Shown here: positions 11,310 through 23,354 of the stretch, piece after piece
Position numbering within the stretch: position 1 is the stretch's first letter
Layout of the letters: each line of letters begins with the position of its first letter
Assembly (NCBI GenBank): GCA_943737045.1
Contig: CALSFV010000302.1
Location: 1 to 64,000, forward strand
Direction of reading: 5' to 3'
DNA: 64,000 nt
Origin: Parapristionchus giblindavisi
Lineage: Eukaryota > Nematoda > Chromadorea > Rhabditida > Diplogasteridae
The notes under the pieces: generated by a model
Database searches by the model: none
What the model was told of the DNA's origin: nothing
What the model saw: the letters and a program-made list of their open reading frames with translations, nothing else
Made by a program: the position numbers and the translations under genes

Positions 11310-14300
11310 ATGTCGAATATAGTACATTTCCATAATAATAGCGAATACCTGCAGAGAACTGCTTTCCAGGTAGGATAGCTCGAAACAATTTTTAAAATTA
11401 ATTTTCGGCAATTTTCAGACATTTTATTATGGATACATGTTGTTTTGCGTTGCTACCGGCCTAGTCGGAAACTGTCTAGTCTGGCTTCTTATAAAGTAAA
11501 TCACTATCAAACAAATATCATTATTAATAAAACTAATTCAGATACAACAGAAATCTGAGACAGATCCCGTCTAATTTATATTTGTTACATCTTGCATTCA
11601 TGTCCTCACTTTTTCTCATTTCTCTACTCGTATTTTGGCTTGAGCAGGTTAATTACTAATATTTGTGAAAAAAATTTACTTTGTAAATACTGGAATAATT
11701 TCAAAATATGGTGTTCTTTTGCATTACCAGTAAAAAAAATTAGGTGGTTTTCTGTTACGTGACTTTATGTAAAGAGAAAGTGATATTGTGTGCTAAATTG
11801 TGTGTGGTACTAGAAATTCATGGAAGAGCTCAGAAGATTATGATTATATGAAGATCTTCTTTTGACCTATCCAGATTATCATCAACAGCGTGACTCAATG
11901 ACGTTTTCACATTAGAAATAGCCTGTACAATTGATAACACATTGATGAATATTAGTAAATATAGATATAAATCATAGTTGTCTATTGACCTTTCACTATA
12001 GTAGACAAGCACAGATGATAGATAGACTGGAACACTCATTTACTACGATCATTACGTATTCAGTAATAATATTATTTATTCATATGTCAAAAACAGTGAC
12101 CAATATGATTCGCACGCTATTTGCAGGGACTAGAAGGGACGGAGATGAAAATACAGATGAGAGAAAGGGAAATTTATAAATAGGGATAGAAAATAGAATT
12201 ATCGGACTTATATATTTTCTCCTCTCAGTGGTCTATGGTCTATTGTTCTTTTAGAACAAAAAAATAATTTGTGAAATTAAGGGACAATTGACAATCATTA
12301 ATTTTCAGGAATACTTCCAACGAACCATCTTCCACGGCTCAACTTGGGGATGCAAGGTAAATATCGATTATCGATTGATTGATTGATTGATTGATTGAAC
12401 TATTGATTTATTCAGAGTCTGAACTTCATTGCTCATTACTGTGACTTCGCGACGATATGGTTGATAGTTCTAATGGTGGCTGAGAGATTTATCGTATTAC
12501 ACAAGAAGAAAAGGGCACTTACCGTACACAGGTACCGTACTGTTTCCTTACCGTTTACCATAAATCCTCTGTATATGCGCTTTGGATTTAATTAAATTTG
12601 AGTAAATACAGTACAGCAGATTCCCCCAGTTAAAATGCGGTACGCGGGGTGACCCCGGGTGACTCCTTATGTCTCATCGAATTATTACTCTGTGAATATT
12701 GAATATCAGGTGTCGAAGTTATTTTTGTTGTATTACTCTGTGTCTGAACTATTTTATCACATAAAGTTTGGAATCTAAAAAAAATAAATAGCTTGATAAA
12801 ATAAATAATAATGCAAATTACAGTATGACACGATTAGGGCTGCTATGCAGTGTGGCGAATCGTGATAAACTTTTTTCCCTTATTTTTGCGTGTTTTCGAA
12901 CGTTTTTCATTGTTCATTTCATTTATACCGACTTTAATTTTGTATTGTGCGCATGTCTGTTTGCGTTTGATAGTGGAGAGGGCATACTGCGCACTTCTGG
13001 TTGAGTTTTTTTAACGAAAACGCGTTACCCTGACGAAAAGGGTTATCTTTCTGATTGGTTGTTGTGCGTATGCGCACAATACAAAATTAAAGTCGGAATA
13101 AATGAAATAAACAAAGAAATACGTTTAAAAACACGCAAAAATAAGGGGGAAAGTTTATAACGATTCGCCACGCTGCATAGCAGCCCTAATCGTGTCATAC
13201 TGTAATTTGCAATATTATTTATTTTATCAAGCTATTTATTTTTTTAAATTCCAAACTTTATGTGATAAAATAGTTCAGACACAGAGTAATACAACAAAAA
13301 TAACTTCGACACCTGATATTCAATATTCACAGAGTAATAATTCGATGAGACATAAGGAGTCACCCGGGGTCACCCCGCGTACCGCATTTTAACTGGGGGA
13401 ATCTGCTGTACTGTACAGCGAAAAAAAAGTTGTTTTGACGTATCGTCTGGGATACATTGGCAATGGTAATTGGACATTAGAGAAGGATGGAAGTAATTTG
13501 ATTCTTGAGATGAAGATATTATGCATCTCAAATGTATAGATTCATTCCAAGAGAACTTCTTATTGTTAGTATAGAGGGCGATATTCTCTTTGCTAATCGA
13601 TTGACCCCTTGCCTTATATTTTAATCAACGTGCGTTAGCACGAAACGAGACATAAATATGACGAATGAAAAAGTTTTCGCTAATAAAGTGAATATGACTA
13701 CTAAAATTTTTTTTGTAAATTTTATGTCTAAAACGTGATTTACTGTAGATATTAAAGCTCATGATGTATGATCATTGGAACGTTCTAAGATGTTTATTCA
13801 ATGCTTTCAATACAATCTCTTTGTCCATGTCTATATTCTCGTAATGAAATCATTCGAGTGTGTGAGAGAGAACAAAACAACATAAGGAAATGTCAATGAG
13901 AGACCCTTTTTAGACAAGGAATTCAAAATGTTCGGGAAAATTAATTTGACACCCTCTAAAGCGAGATGTTTTTGTAGACAGAAAATAAGAAGAAATGAAA
14001 AGATCTTTGGGAATATTTATTTACGCTTCCTTTGACTTTTATTAAATCTAATAAGAGATTTTGAAAGATTCAGGGCTGCTCGACAGATTAAAATTCTTCT
14101 TTTCGTTGGTTTCCTTTACAATTTCTGGATACTATTCGTTGCTGATGTGGATTCCGATGGAGAATGTGATATCGATCCAGAATATGAGAAATTATACCAG
14201 TTCTTCACTACCTTTGAGGTTAATCGATTACAGTAATCTGAGAGATTCCAGTCAAGGCCCAGAATCATTTCAGACAGTTTTTCTTCTTCTATTACCATCG

Positions 14301-15135
14301 GCGATAATTCTTTTCTCTAATATATTTGTTGTTATCAAACTCCAATCATATCTTAAATTCATTCCCAATTCTCCATCCGTTTCTTTCCATACTATGTCTG
14401 ATTCTAATCATATCCACACTACAACAACAACTGCAGGACGGATCACAACCAGGTATACGGTAGTTTTCCATCCGAGACAAAACCAATCAATAATCTAGAT
14501 CGTCTCTGACATCGACCCAGTACAGTACCATTCCGGAATCGTTCCATGTGCAACCGAGATCACGAGCAAAGAGTAAGATCAGTCGATATCGATCTAATCA
14601 ATCAATAATTGACAGGCAAAGGTCAATTGAAGTTTGCTGATCTACAATTAACTCGTTCTCTACTCGTTGTGACATGGATGTTTCTCATTTTAAATATTCC
14701 TAATTATGCATACAGAACGATGTCAAATGTCTTTAATATGGATAGACACGTTGGTTTATTATTTATTCATAATTTGTATATATGAAACATGACGTATTTT
14801 GTTGACGGTACACTTTCCACTTAATTGAGCCCTAACATGAAAGTAACATGAATTTAAAAAAAAAAGTAACATGAAAACTCTGGTATTTTATTGTTCCGAT
14901 TTATTCACTGATTACACTTCTAATCAATATCTATTTATAGAGCTATATGATGCAAGATCTATCATTGATATCTCATATTCTTCTCTACACTCATCATGCC
15001 TTCATCTTCTACTTCTATATATTCTATTCTCCATCAATGAAAAGGAAACTATGGCCTACAACTCTTCAATTACTTGAATGTTACTGTCTCAAACCTGAAC
15101 CACTTGTTCTCAATGTTTCTAATGATATTAACTAA
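11310..15135 (+). CDS. Class A (rhodopsin-type) G-protein-coupled receptor, peptide-receptor-like, 377 aa
   Basis: Plasma-membrane receptor, probably for a neuropeptide; the ligand cannot be told. Ten exons: 11310-11369, 11419-11495, 11542-11647, 12309-12356, 12416-12531, 14074-14218, 14274-14452, 14499-14572, 14616-14749, 14941-15135. TM1 carries GLVGNCLV (GxxGN motif) and TM2 carries SNLYLLHLAFMSS. The TM3 Cys is in WGCKSLNF, and TM3 ends in AERF in place of DRY. A long Ser/Thr-rich third intracellular loop follows TM5. TM6 holds FLILNIPNYAYR, and TM7 ends HHAFIFYFYIFYSPSMKR, replacing NPxxY. A CYC pair in the tail may be palmitoylated. The N-terminus has an NNS sequon. Intron 5 (1.5 kb) houses a palindromic transposon. 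The ERF and altered TM7 motif resemble nematode FMRFamide/myosuppressin-like receptor families, an inference only. Confidence 0.9.
12609..13413. mobile_element. Tc1/mariner-like palindromic MITE in GPCR intron 5
   Basis: Long inverted arms (about 12609-12945 and 13065-13413) are nearly identical and start with CAGTACAGCAGATTCCCCC. The element is flanked by TA on both sides (TA at 12607-12608 and 13414-13415), the target of Tc1/mariner transposons. No transposase frame exists; the centre is about 120 bp of unpaired sequence. Left and right arms differ at only a few sites (CAGTGTGGCG versus CAGCGTGGCG), implying recent insertion or gene conversion. Confidence 0.85.
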
Positions 15136-15593
15136 TAGATACCGTAATCTAATCGATATACCGTAGCCCATAACTCTAATTGTGCTTTATCCAATATCCA
15201 TACCATGTACTTCTAGTCATTACAGTAATCAAAGTGCATTCCATGCAATTCAGGGTAAACATCTTCTATTCCAACGAACTCTACCTTATCGATTCTTTCG
15301 TGATATATCTACCAATCAATCAATAATATCTCCCACATCGCATTCCATTATTTCCCACCAAACATTTCCAAACCCGATCGATTTATATCGACTGACTACC
15401 GTAATCTGTGATTGTAAATCGATAAACTGTGCATAATCTCGATTTCAAAACAATGTATATCAAAGTAAACAAAGTAACAACATAAATAGATTAACATAAC
15501 AACAACAAAGCTCTTTTTGAACAAATTAAAGCAGAATGTGGTAGAATTGTAGTACAAGTCAATTGAGTAATCATTACAGTACATATACAGTAA

Positions 15594-16551
15594 TCAAGCT
15601 ACAGTATCATTATCAGAGATCAATACTTTCTTGGATCTTCCTCTCTTTTTGGTTGTACAAGGAATAGTCTTTTCGATCTTAGTCTGAAATACATCAATGA
15701 TTGATCTACAATCAATCGATATCATGATTAACATACCATAGTAGTCTTCTTTCCTCTCGTGACCCCTCCTATACCTCGGCCACGACCACGAGATACGGTA
15801 GCCGAACTCTGATCAATCGATAATTGCAGAATAATCAATCAATATTCTTACTCTAGTCTTTTCCTTCTCATTGTTATTCTCTTCTTCATCTCCTTGATTC
15901 TCGAATTTCTCCTGAACAGAACAATAGTTACAGTATACCTCTATTGACTGAATATCTACCGTACCTCTCCATTAATCAATTTCTTCACTTTTTCTTTCAC
16001 TCTATTATACTCTCCCTTAACTTTTTCTTCATAGAAATCTCCGAGTGAGGAATACGACGGAATTCCATGAATGTTGAGAATTTGAAGTAGAGGAGACTAC
16101 AAAATAAAATTATTGATCTTTGATCTTAGCGAGACTGACCGTGTAAGCTATAGGCTGTCCATCCTTTCTTCTTTTTTCAACAATCGATAATTGTCTAGAC
16201 AACACAGTAAGTTTAGCTTCAACTACGGTAGACAATGAATCGATTGCTGACTGGTCGAATTCTACAATGAAAGATACTGCATGAACGGGTTACGGTAGCA
16301 TTACAGTACTTCCAAATCCATAGAACTTCACAATCGATTGAACGGCATTATTGATTAGTCCTCTAACTTCACCCACATCCGCTTTAACGATCCTGTTTAT
16401 GCGAGGGCTGCAAAACAAATCGTAATCAATCAATAAATATTCGCACTCACATCTGAGGTACTGTGTCCACTAGATCGATAAGAGTGTGAATATCTTCATT
16501 ATCGATTGATTCCTTCAGAATAATCGTCCTCTCAACTATTGGATCACCCAT
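15594..16551 (-). CDS. Unrecognised basic protein with AT-hook-like C-terminus (224 aa)
   Basis: Not recognised. Seven exons in transcript order: 16549-16551 start within 16451-16551, then 16310-16407, 16140-16261, 15965-16096, 15852-15911, 15737-15808, 15594-15683. Residues 1-150 are mixed helical with no signal peptide or membrane segment; residues ~80-150 look amphipathic and could be coiled (KLTVLSRQLSIVEKRR, KVKGEYNRVKEKVKKL). A short acidic stretch (GDEEENNNEKEK) precedes SRGRGRGIGGVTRGKK and a final KKRGRSKK, which resemble AT-hook or nuclear-localisation motifs. This suggests a chromatin or kinetochore-type nuclear protein, but that is inference from composition. It lies convergent to the GPCR and 620 bp downstream of the E2F gene on the same strand. 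Confidence 0.65.
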
Positions 16552-17170
16552 CTACAAGAGAAAGGAATTCCAGTCAAATTCATGTTTCAGTTGCTATTTA
16601 TACGTCCTACTTTATACGGTATGCAATGATTTTGACATCGTTGCTTCAAGAAAGTAATAATCGAGGTAATTTCCAACCCAGTGTATGTATATTAATGTGT
16701 ACACATTCATAGGATCATATATATTTATTATATTATTCAAGTAGCACCATTTATGAAAAACTAGACAACATGAAAAATTACTTTTTTATATCCTATAGAA
16801 GATCCGATATTGAAGTAGAATCATTGATTGATTGGACAAATAATGAAACGAGTCCACGACTCCAAAAGAACCAAAATTAGAAAAGAAGGAGTTAGCGAAA
16901 GGGAATAAGAGTAAATGCTAGGCATTGTCAACACGACCATCTGATTGAGAGAGATTAGGAAACATCGTCGTCTAAATTGTGTGTAGATGGCACGAAGGCT
17001 ATGACTATATTGAGGTGGTGTAGAAAGGCGACGTTTATTAATACTACAAATCAGATCGCCGTGTTAGTTAGATTATATTGAGCGACTAGAATATATGAAG
17101 GAGTAGAACAATCAAAACATAATTGAGGCGAGTAATGTACAGAAAGATGAAAAGAATGCATGATAAACTA
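16552..17170. other. Intergenic, nothing recognised
   Basis: Between the E2F stop and the start of the basic-protein gene. Contains AT-rich sequence and presumably the E2F 3' end and the promoter of the downstream gene; no conserved element was recognised. Confidence 0.4.
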
Positions 17171-19801
17171 TTAGAATCCCTCTTCATCATCAAATATATC
17201 AACCAATGATTCAGATGGGAATGAATTGAAGAAGTAATCACGATCTCCTGGAGGTGGACTTAGACTTCGAACGATAATACTGTCTAGTAATGCATCTGAA
17301 AATAGAATAAACATTGATCAATATCTCATATTATTGATTCAATCAATAATGTGATCATTTGTGAGAATTAACCATCCCATGATATAAATCATTAAAACTA
17401 CGGTAGACTGATCAATGAACCAAATAAATCAATAATAACCACAGTACCATTTCTCATCACAGATTGTCCATTTGCTCCTACAGTACTCCTTCCATGTTCA
17501 TGATGATGATGATGATCATCAACATCTCTTCTCATTCGTGATCCTCCTACAGTATCCAACATTTCTTCTTCATCTTCTAGAATCTGTCCAGGATCATCTG
17601 TGACTGCATACATGTTCTTCTGATCTGTCTGTAATTACGCACATTAGTATTTAATAAAATTTTAAAAGGAATTAGCGTTTAAAAATTGGAACTTATTCAT
17701 TTTCTCGACGATTTTCAACGACAATTTAACTTACAAACATAGGACGTTACAATACATGGGCGTGGTACCTGGAGCTCGATTCAGCAGGGGGCATCCGAAC
17801 AAAAAATGGTTAATTTTAAAGGGGCCTTCTCTTTATTTTCAAAAATTTCACCTAAACGTCATTTTTACAGGGGATCAAATTTTCAAAAATCCTTAATTTT
17901 ACAGGGGGCACCCAATGTCGGCGAACATGTATGGACGTTACAGATTTGCAAAATGGTTTTCACAACAAAAAATCACAAAATGCGGTCACGTTTTCAAAAA
18001 TACTCTCGTATTTTCACGAAAATTTCACAAAAGTAGTCAGGCTGGGTAGTTTGTACTTTTCGACCTATCCTTTCAAAATAAGAACAAACGAAAAAAATTG
18101 AAAACGTTAAGTAGTATTATCTATTAAGGTAAACTCCATACTTGATATCGAGATGATCCTTCTTCTTCAGTTTCCATCATTATTTGTTGTTGGATACGTG
18201 ATTGGTGGGAGTGTTCGTCCCTTCAATTACATCAATCAATAATTCACTCCAATAAAACAATCATTTTGAGATTTAAAATTACAAACATCGTATATGATCA
18301 GAAGAAGCAGATATAAAGGAAATATAAGGAATAAAAAAATATTGATAAGTAAATGACTGACTTGTATACGAGATATACAGAAGTAGGTCCACTTTGTGAT
18401 CGTACAGTCAGAGTTTGAGTGTTATCGTAGTGGAGATACGAACTCTACAAATGAATACTGTAGTAGATCGTATATTGATCATGGTATCAGATAAGATACA
18501 AGTAAAAGAAGCCAGTAATTGTAAAATGAAATGAAGTGATGATAAATTATATTATGTCAATCATCTTTTTAGAAAAATTCTATCTATCATTATAAGACTA
18601 TCAATCAATAGACTATAAAAATAAGCGAAAATCACTACCTTAGGTTGATTCGTCTCTAATTGTGTACCAATCGGTGATTGAATCACAAAACATGTACCAC
18701 TGAATCTGAAATTAATTGTTATTGTTGAACGATTAACTGATAGTATTGGATATCCACAATTGATGGATATTTTCTTTTTGTCACAGTAACCAAATTAGAA
18801 AAGAATTATTACGGTACGAATTATTGTCTTTTAGTAACTATGCTTAGTACATTCTTACACAAATAAACTAACCCGAATGCTTTGAGTAGTTCGTCTTTCC
18901 TGATATGAGCATGTTGTCTATTCTCTAGATGTTCTGATACATTCTTTATGCTTTGTTTAGCCCATTTGATCTGTTGATCAAGATCTTTTTCTTCTTTCTC
19001 CATATCATTCAATTCTGCCTTGATCTTATATAGATATTCTTCATCCTCTGGTCGTAATTCCCGTCCAGGTCGTTGCAGTTCTCCACCCCTAAATACAAAC
19101 ATAAATCAAAATATTATTCTTTTTGAGATGCTAATACTAACTCACACGTTGTATATTCAGAAGTACACACAAAAGTACTAAGTAATAAAACATTACCAAC
19201 TAGAACGCAATAGAATATTATAATTAATACCCACTTCCATTGTATAATGTTCTTAGATTTCTTCTCTATAAGTCCAACTCCTTCCAATACATTCGTAATA
19301 TCGTATATCCGTCTCTTCTGTTTCACGTTCAATGTTTCAGCAGCCTGTAATCCAATTCAACATCAATTTAGTATAAAATACATAACATATAGGTAGAAAA
19401 TGATGCAGCATAAGAAAAAAATTACTCATACAGTATTGAGATCCACTATTCCTTGTTGAGCGGTTTGTAGAAGCTTCAGGAATTTCTTTGTGAGAAGACC
19501 GAGAGATTTATCAGCTCTTGTTCCCATTTGCGGCTGATCGAAATCATCTTCCTCTTCATCGAGGAATTCTGGTCCATCCAAATCTACAAGCAGTTCTATA
19601 GAGAAATGCTGTCGTTTAGATAACACGAGAGAAAAAAATAATGATAACGAACAATAATAATAAACTACCTTGAACATTTATGTCTTCTTCCTCTCCGCCT
19701 ACGAGATGTTCAATCTCTTCTTCTACTTCTTCTACAACTTCGTGTTGCTCGATGGGTTCCAACTTCGGAACCATGCCCTCTGTATCGTCCAATTCAGTCA
19801 T
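17171..19801 (-). CDS. efl-1: E2F transcription factor (E2F4/5 or EFL-1 type), 385 aa
   Basis: Binds E2F sites with a DP partner and recruits a pocket protein to control cell-cycle genes. Nine exons: 19669-19801, 19432-19595, 19235-19344, 18873-19088, 18639-18705, 18362-18444, 18142-18220, 17448-17628, 17171-17295. The winged-helix DNA-binding domain (residues ~70-137) includes [35 protein letters not shown] and [17 protein letters not shown], the hallmark [13 protein letters not shown] leucine-rich coiled dimerisation region (~145-205) is followed by the marked box with SPIGTQLET. The C-terminus [20 protein letters not shown] matches the pocket-protein-binding DYxF...LxDIFD motif. Exon 8 has a run of five His. 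Intron 7 contains two dispersed repeats (17755-18075). The start ATG follows an acceptor-like TTATAG ten bases upstream. Confidence 0.96.
17755..17936. repeat. Dispersed repeat A (ACAGGGGGCA family), copy 1
   Basis: Inside an E2F intron. Starts CATGGGCG..GGTACCTGGAGCTCGA and repeats the block (T)TTACAGGGGG several times; about 80 percent similar by eye to 35431-35618, which lies in an intron of the Tudor-domain gene. Confidence 0.75.
17937..18075. repeat. Dispersed repeat B (ACGTTACANATTTGCAAAATG family), copy 1
   Basis: Begins ACGTTACAGATTTGCAAAATG and ends near TACTTTTCGACCTAT; related to 34124-34275. It is abutted to repeat A here but separated from it at the other locus, so the two are independent families. 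Confidence 0.6.
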
Positions 19802-20204
19802 GGCGATCGCCTATAATGTATTGAATAATGTTTTTGGTCACACCGAGCACGCTGAATCGGCCTAAACAACAATTTTAAAATAAATTTCAAAGTAGATATA
19901 GATTAAAAATCAGTTTCAAAAAAATAATCATTCCCACTCATTTCTATATATTTCACCGGCGCGAATTCAAAAGCCCTATCCGCAATGCGGCACACATCGT
20001 TCGCCATTGATGGCTTGGTGATGTAGGCACGAATTTCCCGACACGATAACTACCGTCATTATCGGTTCAAATCATAATTTATTTCTGGCATTTTGCCAAA
20101 AATGTTGCCGAACTGCAAATTTTTTTGTATAATTAAATTTAATTATCATAGCTTTTCAGTTATTTTTCTTTGGCTATCCACAATCTTTTTGGACAACACA
20201 AACT
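19802..20204. promoter_or_regulatory. Shared divergent promoter of E2F and bL33m genes
   Basis: A 403-bp gap separates the E2F start (minus) from the mitochondrial ribosomal protein start (plus). It contains GGCGCGAA at 19959-19966, the reverse of TTCGCGCC, close to the E2F consensus TTTSSCGC, so E2F autoregulation is possible. TATA and other elements are not obvious. Confidence 0.5.
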
Positions 20205-20599
20205 ATGGGAGCTAAATCCAAGTGAGTGTCCATGTTAATTTGTTGTTCTTTCCGTTTTATCCCCTGTTCTTTGTATTTAGCTTTCTATTTTCGTTTAGAA
20301 TTATGCTTTTTACCGTAGCAATTAGTTTAGTTTAGGTATGTTATCGTTCAATTGGCAAGTGTGATCACCGGTGCGACGAGAATCTGGCTGAGAGAGAGGG
20401 CGGCAGACAAAACTGCTAGGATTCTTTTCGATCCAGCTCGTGAGTCTTGTTGTTCTCACTTTTAATGTTAGTGTATCATCTTTACCATAAGAAATGCATT
20501 ACAGTTGGTCGTGAATGTCTGTTCGAAGAAGTGAAACGAGTGAAGGGAAAGACAGAATTGAGCAAACAAGTCAAGAAGATGTATGGAATCGAAAACTAA
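20205..20599 (+). CDS. mrpl-33: Mitochondrial ribosomal protein bL33m (71 aa)
   Basis: Small component of the mitochondrial large ribosomal subunit. Three exons: 20205-20221, 20336-20439, 20505-20599. The protein starts MGAKSKYVIVQLASVITGAT and contains ILFDPALGRECLFEEVKR. This matches the family pattern AKSK...V.L.S..TG....R.R...K..L..FDP...R..LF.E.K of mitochondrial L33 in length and order; the bacterial zinc-binding Cys pairs are absent, as in mitochondrial members. It is followed 198 bp downstream by the SRP receptor beta gene on the same strand, suggesting an operon of two housekeeping genes. Divergent to E2F across a 403-bp promoter. Confidence 0.8.
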
Positions 20600-20773
20600 T
20601 TAGTTTAACAGTATAGAATAGTCATATTGATTAGGTCTCGTCGTTATTTGTTTTCACTCTCGTTACGAGATATGTACATCCCTTTGATCTCTGATAAAAT
20701 TCTAACTTTGCCTCTTGTTTTATTGTTAATTGCGGTTCTTGACCGTTTATATATCTCCAGCCTTTTTTTCCGT

Positions 20774-20797
20774 ATGTCTTATATCGACAATTCTCAG
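20774..20797 (+). promoter_or_regulatory. Putative trans-splice acceptor for the second gene of an operon
   Basis: A T-rich tract (CCTTTTTTTCCG) followed by ATTCTCAG lies immediately before the SRP receptor beta ATG at 20798. The arrangement (198 bp after the upstream stop, acceptor at the ATG) is what a spliced-leader acceptor would look like. An in-frame ATG at 20774 would add eight residues if the site were unused. Confidence 0.5.
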
Positions 20798-23354
20798 ATG
20801 GTGGAACCAACGTACTTGGCAGTGCTAGTTGCATTGCTCATTGTTCTTGTTTCTTCAATCTTCGTCTTCAAGAAGGTATACTGTAGTCATCATTGATTAT
20901 TCCTTACCGTAATCTGATTACAGTTCTTCGGTAGTAAGGCAGATACGGTACTTCTCATTGGATTGTCTGACTCTGGAAAGACTCAAATGTTCTCTAAACT
21001 GATCAATAGCAGTAAGTCAACGATGATGTACTTTATTTATCAATAAATTAATATGATTTAAGAAACTCAAGTGATCACTTATACTTCATTGGCTGAGAAT
21101 GTCTATGATGGTTTACTTACTCCTTCCAATGATGCACTCAGGTAGAATAATCTATTTCTACAGTTTGTGATTATGGTAGTTACTTGGTGATACTGTAGTT
21201 TAAAGAGACTGCAATCGATCAATAATGATTACTGTAGTTCTCATAGTGCACTGTGATTAACGGATTGATTTTGAGATTGGTCGATTTCCCTGGTGCTGAG
21301 CGTATGCGTAAGACTCTTGGGGAGAAATGGATGAAGAAGGAAAGATCAACGATCAAGAAAATTGTAGCTGTTGTTGATTCAGTATCAATCAATAAGGTAG
21401 ATTATCGATTATTAATAGGCGTCGCTATACATTTTGTGTTATAAACTGAAAAGAGTGTTTTTGTAATAATTATTGATGATTTTTGACTGTGTATTGTTAT
21501 TTATCGATTTTCTCCTTATCGTATTCTTGTTTAAGAGAGCTCGTGACGTCGCAGAACTGCTTTATGATGCTATTCTTGAGTCGAATAAGAAGGTATTCGT
21601 CATATTCTTTACTTCCTCTCCTCAACTTTATGTCTATATTCCAGGTTCCAGTGGTTGTTGCATGCAACAAACAAGATCTCGGACTCGCCAAGTCTCCTAA
21701 TGTCAGTTTTATCAATTTAACATAATTTCTTTTTTTCTTGAAATACTGTTAATCTAGCTACATATATGCTAAAGTCGTTTCACAGTGAATTCTACTTAAT
21801 GGTTACTACCATTACTAATACTTTATATTAATTTACGCATACTATATTATTATTATTATTATACTTATTTTAATACTTAATATCCTGTAGATATAAAAGG
21901 GTGTATATAAATGTATCCATGATAGGTGATCTCAACTCTTCTCGAGAAAGAGTTTACATTGATCAATCAGTCACGTGCAGCATCACTCCAATCAACGGAT
22001 GGCACTAATACTCGATCCAATACACTTACTTCAACTGATGAACCATTCCAATGGGATCAACTACCACTGTACGTTTAAAAGAATTAATGATTTATATTAA
22101 TATATTTATCAGTGCGAGGATATTTAACGCTTATCCGCCTTTTTTGATTTTTTGGTTATTGAAAACCTGGCTGCATTTTGAAAATCTGTAAATTCGAGAA
22201 ATGGTCCATGGGTTGCAAAAATGTATTACATTTTTTTGCTCAAGCGAATATTTCCTGTTCCCTGTTGCGTTTCTTGAATATGCAACATCATCTTCTTCCA
22301 CCAAGAAGAAAAATGTTGGATATTTGCCACAACTGTGATAAATTGCTTCACGAATTCGCAAGAATTCGTGGACCTGATGTCCTATATCATTTGCATATTT
22401 GAGTATGTATAGGGCGGGCGGTTAAAAGAGGATGATAGTGCTGTAGAACAATATATTAGTGAAGCTAAACTGTACCCAGATCATTAGTGTAGAGTAGGGT
22501 GGCAAGAATGGCGCAAGAGTATTCGTTCCCACTGGCAGTCTTGGCCGAGTTATCGGGGAGAGAGGCATTTACGATCTCTCTCTCATCGAATGAGCCGGGA
22601 GAGGGGTCATTGTCAAGAATAGTCAAAAAACAGTCGAGTCGAAATCGAATGGAAAGGTTTTTCTCAGCACTGCATTGACCAAATTCAAAACTTTTTAAAC
22701 TTCTGACATGAGCTCATTAAGTGCTATAAAACGAAGCCAAATTTAACAATTTTTTTCAAAAAAATGTTTTGTTAATAATTTGTTGGTTTATGATACAATA
22801 ATAATATTAATTTGATAACAATCATTATGGCAAAACTATTATTAAAGTTCCAATTCGTCATCAGATTTAAACTCTTCAATCTCACTCATATCCATTTAAT
22901 GTATTGGGATACGGTACTCATCAAAGAAAAAGAGAAATTTGAATTTGAATTATTTGATGCGAATTGTGTATCATTTTAAAGATCTCGTTATGCTGTTTTC
23001 AAATATACATAATTTGTCTAGTTTTGTTCAAACACGGCCTTGAAAAACGCTCGACTCGACTTCGATTCGACCTAAAAACGATTATCCGAGGGAGAGAGAT
23101 AGAGACTGCCAAGGGGAACGAATATCCTCTCCATTCGACCTCGATTCGATAGAGACTACAAAACAGGCTCATTCGAGAGCAATTCTCGCCACCCTAGTGT
23201 AGAGCAATATAAAATAATATTTGAAAGTCATTCCAATTTACTTTTTTTCAGTAACGTTTCCTTTGTGAAGTGCTCGGCTCTCGAGGAATCCGTCGAAGAT
23301 AAGGAAGAGGATGAGCAGAGTCTTGTTGAAGTTAGATCAGCTATCGGAATCTGA
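20798..23354 (+). CDS. SRPRB: Signal recognition particle receptor subunit beta (241 aa)
   Basis: ER-membrane GTPase that anchors SRP receptor alpha for co-translational targeting. Eight exons: 20798-20875, 20924-21011, 21063-21141, 21276-21396, 21536-21592, 21645-21701, 21926-22068, 23252-23354. One N-terminal transmembrane segment (residues ~6-25, LAVLVALLIVLVSSIFVF), then the small-GTPase fold: P-loop GLSDSGKT (39-46), switch II DFPG (85-88), NKQD (149-152) and a C-terminal VKCSALEE, the G5-like SA motif. VVDSVSINKRARDVAELLYD fits the family segment after switch II. Intron 7 (1.18 kb) carries a hAT-like MITE. Domain length matches the family. Confidence 0.96.
22495..23196. mobile_element. 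hAT-like MITE in SRP receptor beta intron 7 (702 bp)
   Basis: Ends TAGGGTGGCAAGAAT and the inverted ATTCTCGCCACCCTA, flanked by the exact 8-bp direct duplication GTGTAGAG (22487-22494 and 23197-23204). TAGGG tips with an 8-bp duplication are the hAT signature. Subterminal regions are imperfect inverted copies with CTCTCTC/GATTCGA blocks; no transposase frame. Confidence 0.88.
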
